Under the pieces are notes generated by a model that was given only the letters and a program-made list of their open reading frames with translations, was not told the DNA's origin and did no database searches. From an uncultured Prevotella sp. (lineage in GTDB: Bacteria > Bacteroidota > Bacteroidia > Bacteroidales > Bacteroidaceae): 64,000 nucleotides of DNA. Below, piece by piece: positions 1 through 8,012 of this stretch (position 1 is its first letter; every line of letters starts with the position of its first letter). The stretch spans positions 122,156 through 186,155 of the forward strand of contig ONQB01000003.1 in assembly GCA_900319905.1 (NCBI GenBank), given 5' to 3'. Both the position numbers and the translations under genes were made by a program.

Positions 1-1
1 G

Positions 2-2614
2 AAGGCCAAGCACCCCGACGCCCTGATGCTCTTCCGGTGCGGCGACTTCTACGAGACCTACTGCGACGATGCCATCGAGGCCTCGCGCATCCTGGGCATC
101 ACCCTCACCCGACGCAACAACGGCGCCTCGGCGGGCGCCGAGATGGCAGGCTTCCCCCACCATGCCCTCGACACCTATCTGCCCAAGCTCATCAGGGCCG
201 GCAAGCGCGTCGCCATCTGCGACCAGCTCGAGGACCCAAAGAAGAAACGGGCCGCCATCAAGGGCAAGAAGGGACTCACAGAGATGGACAAGATGGTGAA
301 GCGAGGCATCACTGAACTGGTGACGCCTGGCATCGCCATGAGCGACAACGTGCTCAACTACAAGGAAAACAACTTCCTGGCCGCTGTCCACTTTGGCAAG
401 ACCGCCTGCGGCATCAGCTTCCTCGACATCTCCACCGGCGAGTTTCTCACCGGACAAGGCCCTTACGACTATGTAGAGAAACTGCTTGGCAACTTCTCAC
501 CCAAGGAGGTGCTCTACGACAAGAATAAGAAAAGAGAGTTTGAACAATACTTCGGCACCAAGCTCTGTGTGTTTGAGCTCGATGACTGGGTGTTTACCGA
601 ACAGAACGCACGGCAGAAGCTGCTCAAGCATTTCGGCACCAAGTCACTCAAAGGCTTCGGCGTGGAGCACCTCAAAGAGGGTATTGTGGCCTCGGGTGCC
701 ATCATGCAATACCTGGAGCTCACGCAGCACACCAACATCAACCACATCACATCGCTCAAACGCTTAGAGGAGGATAAATACGTCCGTCTCGACAAGTTCA
801 CCATCCGTTCGCTCGAACTGCTCCAACCCATGCAGGAGGACGGCAAGTCATTGCTCGACATCATCGACCGCACCATCACCCCCATGGGCGGACGCATGCT
901 GCGCCGATGGATGGTGTTCCCGCTCAAAGACGTACGACAAATCATCAACCGGCAGTCGGTCGTGGAGTATTTCTTCAAGGCGCCCGACTTCCGTCAGGTC
1001 ATCGACGAACAGCTGCAGCGTGTGGGCGACCTTGAGCGCATCATCTCCAAGGTGGCCGTGGGACGCGTGTCTCCACGTGAGGTAGTACAGCTGAAAAACG
1101 CCCTCATGGCCATCCAGCCCATCAAGTCGGCCTGCCTCTATGCCAGCAACGACAGTCTCAAGCGCCTGGGCGAGCAGATGAATCTCTGCGAGAGTCTGCG
1201 CGACCGTCTGGACAAGGAGATACAGCCCGACCCGCCACAGCTCATCAGCAAGGGCGGCGTCATCGCCGACGGCTATTCCAAGGAGCTCGATGAGCTGCGC
1301 TCCATCTCGCAGGGCGGCAAGGAATACCTGCTTGAGATACAGCAGCGGGAGACCGAAAAGACGGGCATCTCATCGCTGAAGGTAGGCTACAACAACGTCT
1401 TCGGCTATTACCTCGAGGTGCGCAACACGTTCAAGGACAAGGTGCCGGAAGGATGGATACGTAAGCAGACCCTGGCTCAGGCCGAGCGCTACATCACGCC
1501 CGAACTGAAGGAATACGAGGAAAAGATACTGGGAGCCGACGAGAAGATACTCGACCTCGAGGCGCGTCTCTTCTCCGAACTCATCGTCGCCATGCAGGAG
1601 TTCATCCCGCAGATACAAATCAATGCCAACATCCTGGCCCATATCGACTGCCTGCTGTCCTTTGCCAAGGTATCGGAAGACAACTGCTACGTCTGCCCCA
1701 CCATCGACGACTCCACCGTCATCGACATCCATCAGGGCCGCCACCCCGTCATCGAGACACAGATGCCGCTCGGCGAGCGCTACGTGCCCAACGATGTCTA
1801 CCTTGACACAGAGAAACAACAGATCATGATGATTACCGGTCCCAACATGGCCGGAAAATCGGCTCTGCTGCGTCAAACGGCCCTCATCGTACTATTGGCC
1901 CAGATAGGTTGTTTTGTGCCCGCAGAGAGCGCGAAAATCGGTCTGGTGGATAAAATCTTCACCCGCGTGGGTGCCAGCGACAATCTCTCATTGGGCGAAT
2001 CCACGTTTATGGTGGAGATGACCGAGGCCGCCGACATCCTCAACAACGTCTCACCGCGCTCGCTCGTGCTGTTTGACGAACTCGGCCGCGGCACGTCTAC
2101 CTACGACGGCATCTCCATCGCCTGGGCCATCGTCGAGTACCTGCACGAGCACAAAGGCGCACAGGCACGCACGCTCTTTGCCACCCACTACCATGAGCTC
2201 AACGAGATGGAAAAGCACTTCCCGCGCATCAAGAACTACAACGTGGCTGTGAAAGAGGTCGACGGCAAGGTGATCTTCCTGCGCAAGCTGACTCCCGGCG
2301 GCTCAGAACATTCCTTCGGTATCCACGTGGCCGAGATTGCGGGCATGCCGCGCAGCATCGTCAAAAGGGCCAACGAGGTGCTGAAACAGCTCGAGGCCGA
2401 CAATGCCGAAGTGGGCAGTGCCGGACGGCCCAAGGTGGAGAACATCGGCAACGGCAACGATGGCATGCAGCTGAGCATCTTCCAACTCGACGACCCCGTT
2501 CTCTCTCAGGTAAGAGATGAGATCATCGGACTCGACATCAACAACCTCACACCCGTGGAGGCTCTCAACAAGCTCAACGAGATTAAGAAAATAGTAACCG
2601 GAAAGGGAAGCTAA
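2..2614 (+). CDS. mutS: DNA mismatch repair protein MutS (5' end outside window)
   Basis: This is the ATPase that recognises base mismatches and short insertion loops and starts methyl-independent mismatch repair with MutL. The reading frame is open from base 2, and the first codons ([19 protein letters not shown]) match the mismatch-binding N-terminal domain. The usual Phe-x-Glu mismatch wedge of MutS1 is visible in GDFYET. Only about 10-15 residues and the start codon are missing to the left. The Walker A motif GPNMAGKS lies near codon 612 and the Walker B motif [12 protein letters not shown] near codon 687, followed by the THYHEL motif. The C-terminal helix-hairpin-helix region is complete, ending at a TAA. 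No gene follows in the same operon; the stop runs straight into a dispersed repeat array. Confidence 0.97.
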   Translation, partial: KAKHPDALMLFRCGDFYETYCDDAIEASRILGITLTRRNNGASAGAEMAGFPHHALDTYLPKLIRAGKRVAICDQLEDPKKKRAAIKGKKGLTEMDKMVKRGITELVTPGIAMSDNVLNYKENNFLAAVHFGKTACGISFLDISTGEFLTGQGPYDYVEKLLGNFSPKEVLYDKNKKREFEQYFGTKLCVFELDDWVFTEQNARQKLLKHFGTKSLKGFGVEHLKEGIVASGAIMQYLELTQHTNINHITSLKRLEEDKYVRLDKFTIRSLELLQPMQEDGKSLLDIIDRTITPMGGRMLRRWMVFPLKDVRQIINRQSVVEYFFKAPDFRQVIDEQLQRVGDLERIISKVAVGRVSPREVVQLKNALMAIQPIKSACLYASNDSLKRLGEQMNLCESLRDRLDKEIQPDPPQLISKGGVIADGYSKELDELRSISQGGKEYLLEIQQRETEKTGISSLKVGYNNVFGYYLEVRNTFKDKVPEGWIRKQTLAQAERYITPELKEYEEKILGADEKILDLEARLFSELIVAMQEFIPQIQINANILAHIDCLLSFAKVSEDNCYVCPTIDDSTVIDIHQGRHPVIETQMPLGERYVPNDVYLDTEKQQIMMITGPNMAGKSALLRQTALIVLLAQIGCFVPAESAKIGLVDKIFTRVGASDNLSLGESTFMVEMTEAADILNNVSPRSLVLFDELGRGTSTYDGISIAWAIVEYLHEHKGAQARTLFATHYHELNEMEKHFPRIKNYNVAVKEVDGKVIFLRKLTPGGSEHSFGIHVAEIAGMPRSIVKRANEVLKQLEADNAEVGSAGRPKVENIGNGNDGMQLSIFQLDDPVLSQVRDEIIGLDINNLTPVEALNKLNEIKKIVTGKGS

Positions 2615-2906
2615 GAAGTCCGGAAGTTCTTTGGAAGTCCGGAAGTCCAGAAGTTCAGAAGCTATGAAGTCCGGAAGTTCAGAAGCTATGAAGTCCGGAA
2701 GTCCAGAAGTCCGGAAGTCCAGTCAAATGCATAAGCATCTGATACTAAGGTTTCATTATAGTAATGACCGGACTTCTGAACTTCTGGACTTCTGGACTTC
2801 CAAAGAACTTCTGAACTTCAATTGTAATGACTGGACTTCTGAACTTCCGAACTTCTGGACTTCCAAAGAACTTCTGAACTTCCGGACTTCTCCAATTTTG
2901 ATACAC
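2614..2906. repeat. Family A repeat array (AAGTCCGGAAGTTCAGAAG type), hairpin-forming
   Basis: The left half consists of variants of the 9-10 base unit GAAGTCCGGA or GAAGTTCAGA, and the right half consists of the reverse complement (CTTCCGGACTTCTGGA). The two halves are separated by an AT-rich core of about 45 bases at 2720-2766. Together they can fold into a long imperfect hairpin. The right edge reads CCAATTTTGATACAC, which recurs at the edges of the other copies (13405-13427, 20930-20946). It lies directly behind the mutS stop codon and before the 3' end of the leftward ATPase gene. I see no gene in it. Confidence 0.8.
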
Positions 2907-2917
2907 GTGACCGATAA

Positions 2918-4051
2918 TCATCTAATCCTAACGTTTCTGTTTATCCATAACTTGAAAATAGGATCACTGATGTATATCCGGTCACCTTCATTGTCAATGA
3001 ACTCTTTGGAAATTAGTGAATTCTTTACTCCTTGCACGTTGGCGGATGTCTGCAAATGGTATTTTCTAATGACATCTCTCTTTGTCAAACCTGTCTCCAC
3101 ACCATCAGCAAGAGCCACTATGAAATTAAGTTGTAGTTCTGTCAGAGACTCAACGTCACGTTGAAAGAAAACCTTATTTTGTTCCAATAGATCCTTTACC
3201 GCATCGTCAATCATTGAGTCAGTGACAACCGGGTTGGCTTTGTACCAGACAATCCAGGCCATCTGTTGGACATAAGAGGAAAGGTTATCGGTAATATTGC
3301 AGATTTTCTCTGCTTGCTCTTCGGTGATGGTCTTGCCTGTTGCGGAGAATCTGCTGGTGATAAACGACACCCATTCCTCTGTAGGAATTTTCTTCAAAAA
3401 CAAGATATCGCCAAACTTGTACAAAGGACGTGATGCATCACTGAACAAACTCTCCATCATATGCATCTTGCTGCCGAACATGCAATAGGTGACGTTCTGC
3501 TGATGCTGCCAGACAGAACGCAGTTTCTTCTGTAAATTCAACGGATCTTCGAATGTCCCTATCTGCTGGAACTCGTCAAAGCATACGACTACACGAATGT
3601 TCTTCTTCTCCGCTATCTTTTCCGGAAGTTGCAGGATCTCAATATCCGTACCGTCTTTCGGATTCCACTCAAATGATATGGTAAAGTCGTTCATAGGATC
3701 GGAACCGAAAGAGAACTTGGGCGTAATATTGGATAAGAATCGTTTGCCGTTCTCTATCCACTCGTCAAGCCTTGATGAAGTCTGTCGGATGACTTCGTTG
3801 GCAAGCATGTGGTAAAAAACACTTTCTGATTTACAGTAGAACATGTCAAGAAGTACATAACGGACATCATCACGCCTGTTGTTGGCAATGACCTTTTTCA
3901 CAAGGGATGTCTTACCCCAACGACGGGGAGAGATAAGAACGGTGTTGATGCCATGAGTGAGGTTAGCCTCCAACCGCCTCGTTTCTTCTTCTCTGTCTGT
4001 GAAGTAGTCGCCTTCGACTGATTTACCGAACACAAAGGGATTTTCTTCCAT
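2918..4051 (-). CDS. AAA family ATPase (archaeal-ATPase-like), 377 aa
   Basis: The protein resembles the P-loop ATPases of the archaeal-ATPase group that are widespread and multi-copy in Bacteroidales; their substrate is unknown. The Walker A motif SPRRWGKTS lies near residue 42 and a Walker B-like VVCFDEFQQ near residue 157. The C-terminal third (from about residue 285) looks like a winged-helix region ending in YISDPIFKLWINR, as in related proteins. Unlike the 53702 gene it has no obvious C-terminal nuclease-like domain. A -7 box in antisense at 4078-4085 (TATCTTTG) places the transcript start close to the ATG, so the gene appears to have its own promoter. Base composition is AT-richer than in mutS, which suggests an accessory gene. 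Biological role unknown. Confidence 0.8.
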   Translation of the reverse strand: MEENPFVFGKSVEGDYFTDREEETRRLEANLTHGINTVLISPRRWGKTSLVKKVIANNRRDDVRYVLLDMFYCKSESVFYHMLANEVIRQTSSRLDEWIENGKRFLSNITPKFSFGSDPMNDFTISFEWNPKDGTDIEILQLPEKIAEKKNIRVVVCFDEFQQIGTFEDPLNLQKKLRSVWQHQQNVTYCMFGSKMHMMESLFSDASRPLYKFGDILFLKKIPTEEWVSFITSRFSATGKTITEEQAEKICNITDNLSSYVQQMAWIVWYKANPVVTDSMIDDAVKDLLEQNKVFFQRDVESLTELQLNFIVALADGVETGLTKRDVIRKYHLQTSANVQGVKNSLISKEFIDNEGDRIYISDPIFKLWINRNVRIR

Positions 4052-4077
4052 ATTGCAGTTTACTTAATAAGCTACCG

Positions 4078-4085
4078 CAAAGATA
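4078..4085 (-). promoter_or_regulatory. -7 box TATCTTTG for the AAA ATPase gene
   Basis: On the minus strand the sequence reads TATCTTTG, a perfect match to the Bacteroidota -7 consensus TAnnTTTG, 27 bases upstream of the ATPase start codon at 4051. The upstream TTTG-like -33 element is weak. Confidence 0.55.
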
Positions 4086-4204
4086 GTAAAAAACATTTTA
4101 GTAACAAAGATTTTACTAAGAAGTTTTTATAAGATCCATCACCCCCTTAGGGGGGTAGAGGAAATCATCTATGAAACATACATCGATTACATGAATGACG
4201 GGCC

Positions 4205-4345
4205 AAAAACATAACATTGCCGCAACCCCGCAAGGGGGTAGCGATTTAATTAATCCCCACCACGATACGAGGGGAAGAGGTTCGCTTCGCTCACCTCATC
4301 CCCTCGCTATGATACCGGAACCCCGCAAGGGGGTTCTAACATTAC
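4205..4345. repeat. Family B repeat (CCCC-x5-GGGG hairpins with GAGGGGATGAGG core)
   Basis: A unit of about 135 bases begins with CGCAACCCCGCAAGGGGGTAG and ends with GGAACCCCGCAAGGGGGTTC. Each end is a small perfect hairpin of C4 and G4, and the centre carries TACGAGGGGAAGAGG and CTCATCCCCTCG in opposite orientation. Further copies lie at 6720-6853, 6907-7096, 45024-45142 and 45200-45329. A short family A fragment follows at about 4360-4470. No gene is seen between 4052 and 4480. Confidence 0.8.
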
Positions 4346-4359
4346 CCGACTTCTCTTAT

Positions 4360-4472
4360 AACCGAACTTCCGGACTTCAATTGTAATGACCGGACTTCTG
4401 AACTTCCGAACTTCTGAACTTCAATTGTAATGACCGGACTTCTGAACTTCCGAACTTCTGGACTTCTAAAGA
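4360..4472. repeat. Family A repeat fragment
   Basis: Tandem variants of GACTTCTGAACTTCCG with two interspersed AATTGTAATGACCG segments. It ends just before the 3' end of the leftward DUF4252 gene. It corresponds to one arm of the hairpin described at 2614-2906. Confidence 0.75.
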
Positions 4473-4480
4473 ACTCCCCC

Positions 4481-4924
4481 CTACTCCGCCAGATGCTTAA
4501 TGTCGTTGAGCGTGATACTGCCACGTATATTGATAATATTTATCTCGTCGCGCTCCATCTCAAATAATACAAACTCATTGATGCCACGTCCCAGCGACTT
4601 GCTGTAGATGATGGTCTGATCGTCGCCGTCGTGCATGCGCATCATCTCTTCGTAGTGGCCCCGCTCAAACGAGCTGAGCGCTTCGGTTTTGATCGTACGT
4701 ATCAGCGACGGCCGCTCACTAGAGAGTATCTGTATGCGGTCAATCTTCTTTGACGACATACGCTTGCCGTTCACCTCCACCGAGGGCATCATGCCCAGCA
4801 TGGCTTTAGAGATAAACACGGTCTCCACGCCCCGTGTATTGCTATATTTCTTGAAAAGCGCGTCCTGAGCCAGTGCCATGCCGGTCATGCACACACAGAC
4901 GAGCAATAGTAATATCCGCTTCAT
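4481..4924 (-). CDS. DUF4252 domain-containing secreted protein (distal copy), 147 aa
   Basis: The N-terminus is a clear Sec signal peptide (KRILLLLVCVCMTGMALAQ, cleavage after about residue 20). The remainder matches the DUF4252 pattern: an N-terminal FKKYSNTRGVETVFISKAML segment, an ISSKAL-like motif and a C-terminal INIINIRGSITLNDIKHLAE strand-helix. It is the last gene of a four-gene leftward operon with an ECF sigma factor and putative anti-sigma factor and is a paralogue of the first gene (5944-6411). The function of DUF4252 is not known to me; periplasmic or surface location is inferred from the signal peptide. Confidence 0.85.
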   Translation of the reverse strand: MKRILLLLVCVCMTGMALAQDALFKKYSNTRGVETVFISKAMLGMMPSVEVNGKRMSSKKIDRIQILSSERPSLIRTIKTEALSSFERGHYEEMMRMHDGDDQTIIYSKSLGRGINEFVLFEMERDEINIINIRGSITLNDIKHLAE

Positions 4925-4929
4925 GATTG

Positions 4930-5427
4930 CTAATTATGATTGTTGTTTACGTTATTCACTTTGTTCAGACCTTTGTTGAGCGCCAATGAGAACTTGGCCA
5001 GGGCCTTTTCTGCCGCTTCCTCCGCATCCTCAGGATTGCTGAAGGTATCGGTCTGTTGCTCCACCATCATTGCGGGCTGACTCTTCCTGTTGTTGAGATA
5101 CAGACCCAGCGAGAACAACAGCAGAAGCGAGGCCGCCACCATGCTCACCACCCGCAGGCTCATGCGCCGTGCCCTGCTGCCCGACGTCTTCTCCACCACG
5201 TTCCATTGGTCCACCTGTCGTGAGAGTCTTGCCGCAAGGTCCGTTCCGGCACCCTCGGCAGGCCGCTGCAACTGGTGCAAGGCCTTGAAATAAGCGGCAT
5301 CACCCGTCAGATCACCGGTCTGGTCACCTTGGAACGTCTCAGCCAACAGCCGTTCTTCGTCGGCCGTAGTCAGCGCGTGGTCGTATTTGTCGAGCAAAGC
5401 TTTTATATGCTGATTATCTGTCTTCAT
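4930..5427 (-). CDS. Putative anti-sigma factor, single-pass membrane protein, 165 aa
   Basis: The frame extends to 5472, but the ATG at 5427 (MKTDNQHIKALL) gives the natural start and overlaps the 3' end of the sigma factor gene by 14 bases, the usual arrangement for a sigma/anti-sigma pair. Residues 1-80 are predicted cytoplasmic and helical, with a KYDHALTTADEERLLAETF segment like those that start Bacteroidota anti-sigma proteins. One hydrophobic membrane segment lies at about residues 91-110, followed by a polar tail of about 50 residues ending in NKVNNVNNNHN. The periplasmic part is short and shows no FecR domain. The role is inferred from position and topology; I do not recognise a named family. 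Confidence 0.65.
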   Translation of the reverse strand: MKTDNQHIKALLDKYDHALTTADEERLLAETFQGDQTGDLTGDAAYFKALHQLQRPAEGAGTDLAARLSRQVDQWNVVEKTSGSRARRMSLRVVSMVAASLLLLFSLGLYLNNRKSQPAMMVEQQTDTFSNPEDAEEAAEKALAKFSLALNKGLNKVNNVNNNHN

Positions 5428-5926
5428 AAGCAGAAAGTTTTTTGAATTGTTGGCGCACCGTGCTTCTGGCACGGCTGAGCAAAGTGCGAATATTGATATC
5501 GGTCAGTCCAGTGACCCGCTGCATCTCCTCACTGTCGAGGCCTTCAATGTCGCGCATCGTGATGACCATGCGCTGTTTGGGTGGCAGCTTACTGATAAGC
5601 TGTCTCACGAGTGCCACGTCGTCGTTGCTGTCGGCATCGCTGTCAGCCTGACTGTCGTTGACCACCGCCAGTCGCTCCAGCGGTTGGTCGGTTTCCTCCA
5701 GTCCTCTGCGCCGTTTACTGTCGAGGAAGATATTGCGCAGCGTGACCATGCTGTAGCCAGCCGGATCGAAGCCCGATGGCAGATGGTCGCGCTTCATCCA
5801 CAGACGAAGCAGCGTGTCCTGCACCAGGTCTTCTGCCGCCTGACGGTTTCCCGTCAGCCGCAGTGCCACAGCGTAGAGCTGACTGCTGAGCGGCAGAAAA
5901 ATCTGCTTAAACTTTAAGGCATCCAT
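5414..5926 (-). CDS. RNA polymerase sigma factor, ECF/sigma-70 family, 170 aa
   Basis: Sigma region 2 spans about residues 8-75 (ALRLTGNRQAAEDLVQDTLLRLW) and region 4 about residues 105-160 (LPPKQRMVITMRDIEGLDSEEMQRVTG, with the helix-turn-helix ending in LLSRARSTVRQQF). The length of 170 aa and absence of regions 1 and 3 are typical of extracytoplasmic-function sigma factors. It lies between a DUF4252 gene (17 bases upstream) and the putative anti-sigma gene it overlaps. I infer that it controls this operon in response to an envelope signal; no recognisable ECF target promoter could be confirmed by eye. Confidence 0.93.
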   Translation of the reverse strand: MDALKFKQIFLPLSSQLYAVALRLTGNRQAAEDLVQDTLLRLWMKRDHLPSGFDPAGYSMVTLRNIFLDSKRRRGLEETDQPLERLAVVNDSQADSDADSNDDVALVRQLISKLPPKQRMVITMRDIEGLDSEEMQRVTGLTDINIRTLLSRARSTVRQQFKKLSAYEDR

Positions 5927-5943
5927 CAGCGTTGCCGGCAGTA

Positions 5944-6411
5944 TCAGTCGTCAATGAGCTTCTTCACGTCCTTACCCTTCACCTTGCCCTCAAGGCGTAC
6001 GAGCGTGCAGTCGTCATTATCGATGGAGATAATCACCACGTCGCGCAGGTCGTTGCCGTCGGGCTTGCCAAGGATACGCACGCGGTCGTCACCGTCGTTG
6101 GTCTCCATAACCGAGGTATAAGCGTTGTCGTTGAGCGAGTCAACGGCCGAGGCAAAACGCTGTTTCACGTCTTTCGAGCAGTCGTCAAGGTCCAAAACCA
6201 GTACGGAATTAATACCCTTGGCAATATGTGACAAGTTGGCTTCCTTGTTTTTGAGGAAAACTGCGCCAAGGCGCATCATGGCCTTGCCCACATGGGTTTT
6301 CTCCACGCCCTTCTCCGTTGAGAACGTGTTGATAAGACTTTCTACGGTCTGAGCGGCAGCACCTTGAAGCATCAAGGTCATCATCACAACCAATACTACA
6401 ATCTTCTTCAT
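5944..6411 (-). CDS. DUF4252 domain-containing secreted protein (proximal copy), 155 aa
   Basis: A signal peptide (KKIVVLVVMMTLMLQGAAAQ) is followed by a DUF4252 domain beginning SLINTFSTEKGVEKTHVGKAM and ending DDCTLVRLEGKVKGKDVKKLIDD. It is a divergent paralogue of the 4481-4924 protein and the first gene of the operon with the ECF sigma factor. The pair of related secreted proteins that bracket the sigma/anti-sigma pair suggests they are part of the regulated response or of signal sensing; this is an inference. Confidence 0.85.
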   Translation of the reverse strand: MKKIVVLVVMMTLMLQGAAAQTVESLINTFSTEKGVEKTHVGKAMMRLGAVFLKNKEANLSHIAKGINSVLVLDLDDCSKDVKQRFASAVDSLNDNAYTSVMETNDGDDRVRILGKPDGNDLRDVVIISIDNDDCTLVRLEGKVKGKDVKKLIDD

Positions 6412-6569
6412 AGAATTTGCATTTTTAAACGATTCATACTATTGGAGCGCATCCAATATCATAAACGTAAAAACCATGCAAACGTTACAGCCAACCGCAA
6501 CTTTTTTTGCAATTCCAAAACCGACCACATAAGGAATTACGGAAACATGTATATCGGCTTTGGCCTTAG

Positions 6570-6693
6570 ATAAATACTCAAGTTTCGGGAGTATATTTCC
6601 GCAACCAAAAAATAACTTTTCCAAGGAAAGGTTGCGGACGGCCACAAGGGCCGCCCCTGCAAGGAATTACTTAATTTCCAAAATTGGGTATTC
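6570..6693. repeat. Family C element, copy 1 (with degenerate terminal inverted repeats)
   Basis: About 95 bases here (core AAGGTTGCGGACGGCCACAA followed by a GGGCCGCCCC stretch) are nearly identical to 7131-7226. The outer ends (AATACTCAAGTTTCGGG and the reverse complement of AATTTCCAAAATTGGGTATT) pair imperfectly, so the unit resembles a small hairpin-forming element or MITE. Unrelated in sequence to families A and B. Confidence 0.7.
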
Positions 6694-6719
6694 TATTGTT
6701 GATGGAATGCGTCATATAT

Positions 6720-6853
6720 ATAATGCCGCAACCCCCAAGGGGGTAGCGACTTAAATAGAAACCGACCCGGTACGAGGGGATTCGCTGCATTCGCTATCGC
6801 TCATTTGCTCATCCCCTCGCTATGTTGCCGGAACCCCTAAAGGGGTTCTAACA
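6720..6853. repeat. Family B repeat
   Basis: It starts with CCGCAACCCCCAAGGGGGTAG and ends with CCGGAACCCCTAAAGGGGTTC. The central part reads TACGAGGGGATTCGCTGCAT, which differs from the 4205 copy and matches the copy at 45200-45329. Confidence 0.8.
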
Positions 6854-6906
6854 ATACGGCATCACATAACGACAAAAATAGAGTTCGACCTAAACGCGAG
6901 AAAAGC

Positions 6907-7096
6907 AGGGAACCCCCTTAGGGGTTCCGGAAACATAGCGAGCCTCTTCCACTCGTAGCAGAAAGGAGCAATAGCAGGGAACCCCCTTGGGGGTTCCGGA
7001 AACATAGCGAGGGGATGAGGTGAGCGAAGCGAGCCTCTTCCCCTCGTAGCATGAAAGGGGATAAAATAAATCGCTACCCCCTTGGGGGTTGCGGCA
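6907..7096. repeat. Family B repeat, inverted, with partial duplication of one end
   Basis: This copy is in the opposite orientation to 6720-6853. The GAACCCCCTTGGGGGTTCCGG end is present twice (about 6907-6945 and 6978-7014), followed by GAGGGGATGAGGTGAGCGAA and the terminal CGCTACCCCCTTGGGGGTTG. Confidence 0.75.
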
Positions 7097-7129
7097 ATAT
7101 TAAATATCCGGACCATCACTAATATATTC

Positions 7130-7247
7130 AACTCAAGTTTCGGGAGTATTTTTCCGCAACAAAAAAAATAACTTTTCCAAGGAAAGGTTGCGGACGGCCA
7201 CAAGGGCCGCCCCTGCAAGGAATTACTTCACTTCCGAAACTTGAGTT
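7130..7247. repeat. Family C element, copy 2, with 18-bp terminal inverted repeats
   Basis: The left end AACTCAAGTTTCGGGAGT is repeated in inverted orientation at the right end (ACTTCCGAAACTTGAGTT) with one mismatch. The interior is nearly identical to the interior of 6570-6693. Inverted termini flanking a short non-coding interior are what one expects of a MITE or a structured RNA element. Confidence 0.75.
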
Positions 7248-7289
7248 AAATAGCCGCATGGCCTCATGGTCGGCACCTGACAGAACCAT

Positions 7290-7442
7290 TGTGGCCTTTC
7301 GTCGAAAGGCCACCGGCTTCTTGGCGATATACCACCGGCTTTTCGGCGATATACCACCGGCTTCTCGGCGATATACCACCGGCTTTTCGGCGATATTCCA
7401 CTGGCTTTTCGGCGATATTCCACTGGCATCTCGCCGAAAGGC
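7290..7442. repeat. 22-bp tandem repeat array (family D), about six units
   Basis: The unit CCACCGGCTTTTCGGCGATATA is repeated about six times with one to four changes per unit. It is flanked by GGCCTTTCGTCGAAAGGCC on the left. An array of the same unit in inverted orientation lies at 58586-58705. Several open frames cross it, but their translations are just the repeat and I do not call them genes. Confidence 0.85.
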
Positions 7443-7560
7443 CGACGGAATAAAACGATGCACGGAGCGCAGGATTATGATGCACACTGCGCAGGAAACC
7501 GTTGCTAAGAGCGCAGGAAACCGTTGCACGGAGCGCAGGCATACCCATTCTAACCTATTG

Positions 7561-7896
7561 TGTATCAGCGTTCCCAATGGCCTCTATCTAAATATTATCT
7601 AAATAATATCTAAATAATCTATCTATCTGACAGATAGCAAGGGATGGGAGAGGATGATAATTTTTGCTGACAGACCATACAAGAGAGCTCCAACTGATGC
7701 TGAGTGCGCCCATTTTCAGTGCTGAGTGCGCCCATTTTAGGTGTTGAGTGCGCCCATTTTAGGTGTCGAGTGCGCCCGACCATGTCTGTAACTCACTATG
7801 TATCAGCGTCCCCAATGGCCTCTATCTAAATATTATCTAAATAATATCTAAATAATCTATCTATCTGACAGATAGCGAGGGATGGGAGGGGATGAT
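7561..7896. repeat. 98-bp direct repeat pair flanking a 22-bp tandem array
   Basis: Bases 7561-7658 and 7799-7896 are about 96 percent alike (both start TGTATCAGCG and contain ATTATCTAAATAATATC and CTGACAGATAGC). Between them, 7699-7780 holds 3.7 copies of a 22-base unit GAGTGCGCCCATTTTAGGTGT. No gene is supported between 6412 and 7985, a stretch of about 1.57 kb filled by repeats. Confidence 0.85.
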
Positions 7897-7980
7897 TGAT
7901 TAACAGTTGACACTACCTATGGTTTATCAGAGAAACCAAAAAAAAAGCGCGTTTACACCCTATAGGACAAATATTTTAGT

Positions 7981-7988
7981 TATCTTTG
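7981..7988 (+). promoter_or_regulatory. -7 box TATCTTTG upstream of the gene before rpoN
   Basis: A perfect TAnnTTTG match. Its position, 4 bases before ATG 7992 and 25 bases before ATG 8013, favours the second ATG as the translation start. Confidence 0.5.
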
Positions 7989-8012
7989 CCGATGAAAGCA
8001 AAAGGCAATGTT

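Noticed and set aside
2631-3164. 177-codon frame on the plus strand
   Set aside because: It starts in the family A repeat and ends inside the antisense of the AAA ATPase gene.
7290-7442. CRISPR array at 7290-7442 or 58586-58705
   Set aside because: The units are adjacent with no unique spacers of 25-40 bases and no cas gene is present, so these are minisatellites.
7128-7602. Open frames on both strands across the 22-bp repeat array (for example 7258-7602 + and 7128-7577 -)
   Set aside because: The translations are just the repeat (RRKAGGISPKSRWYIAEKP-type), with no start signal or homology; they exist because the 22-base unit lacks stops in those frames.
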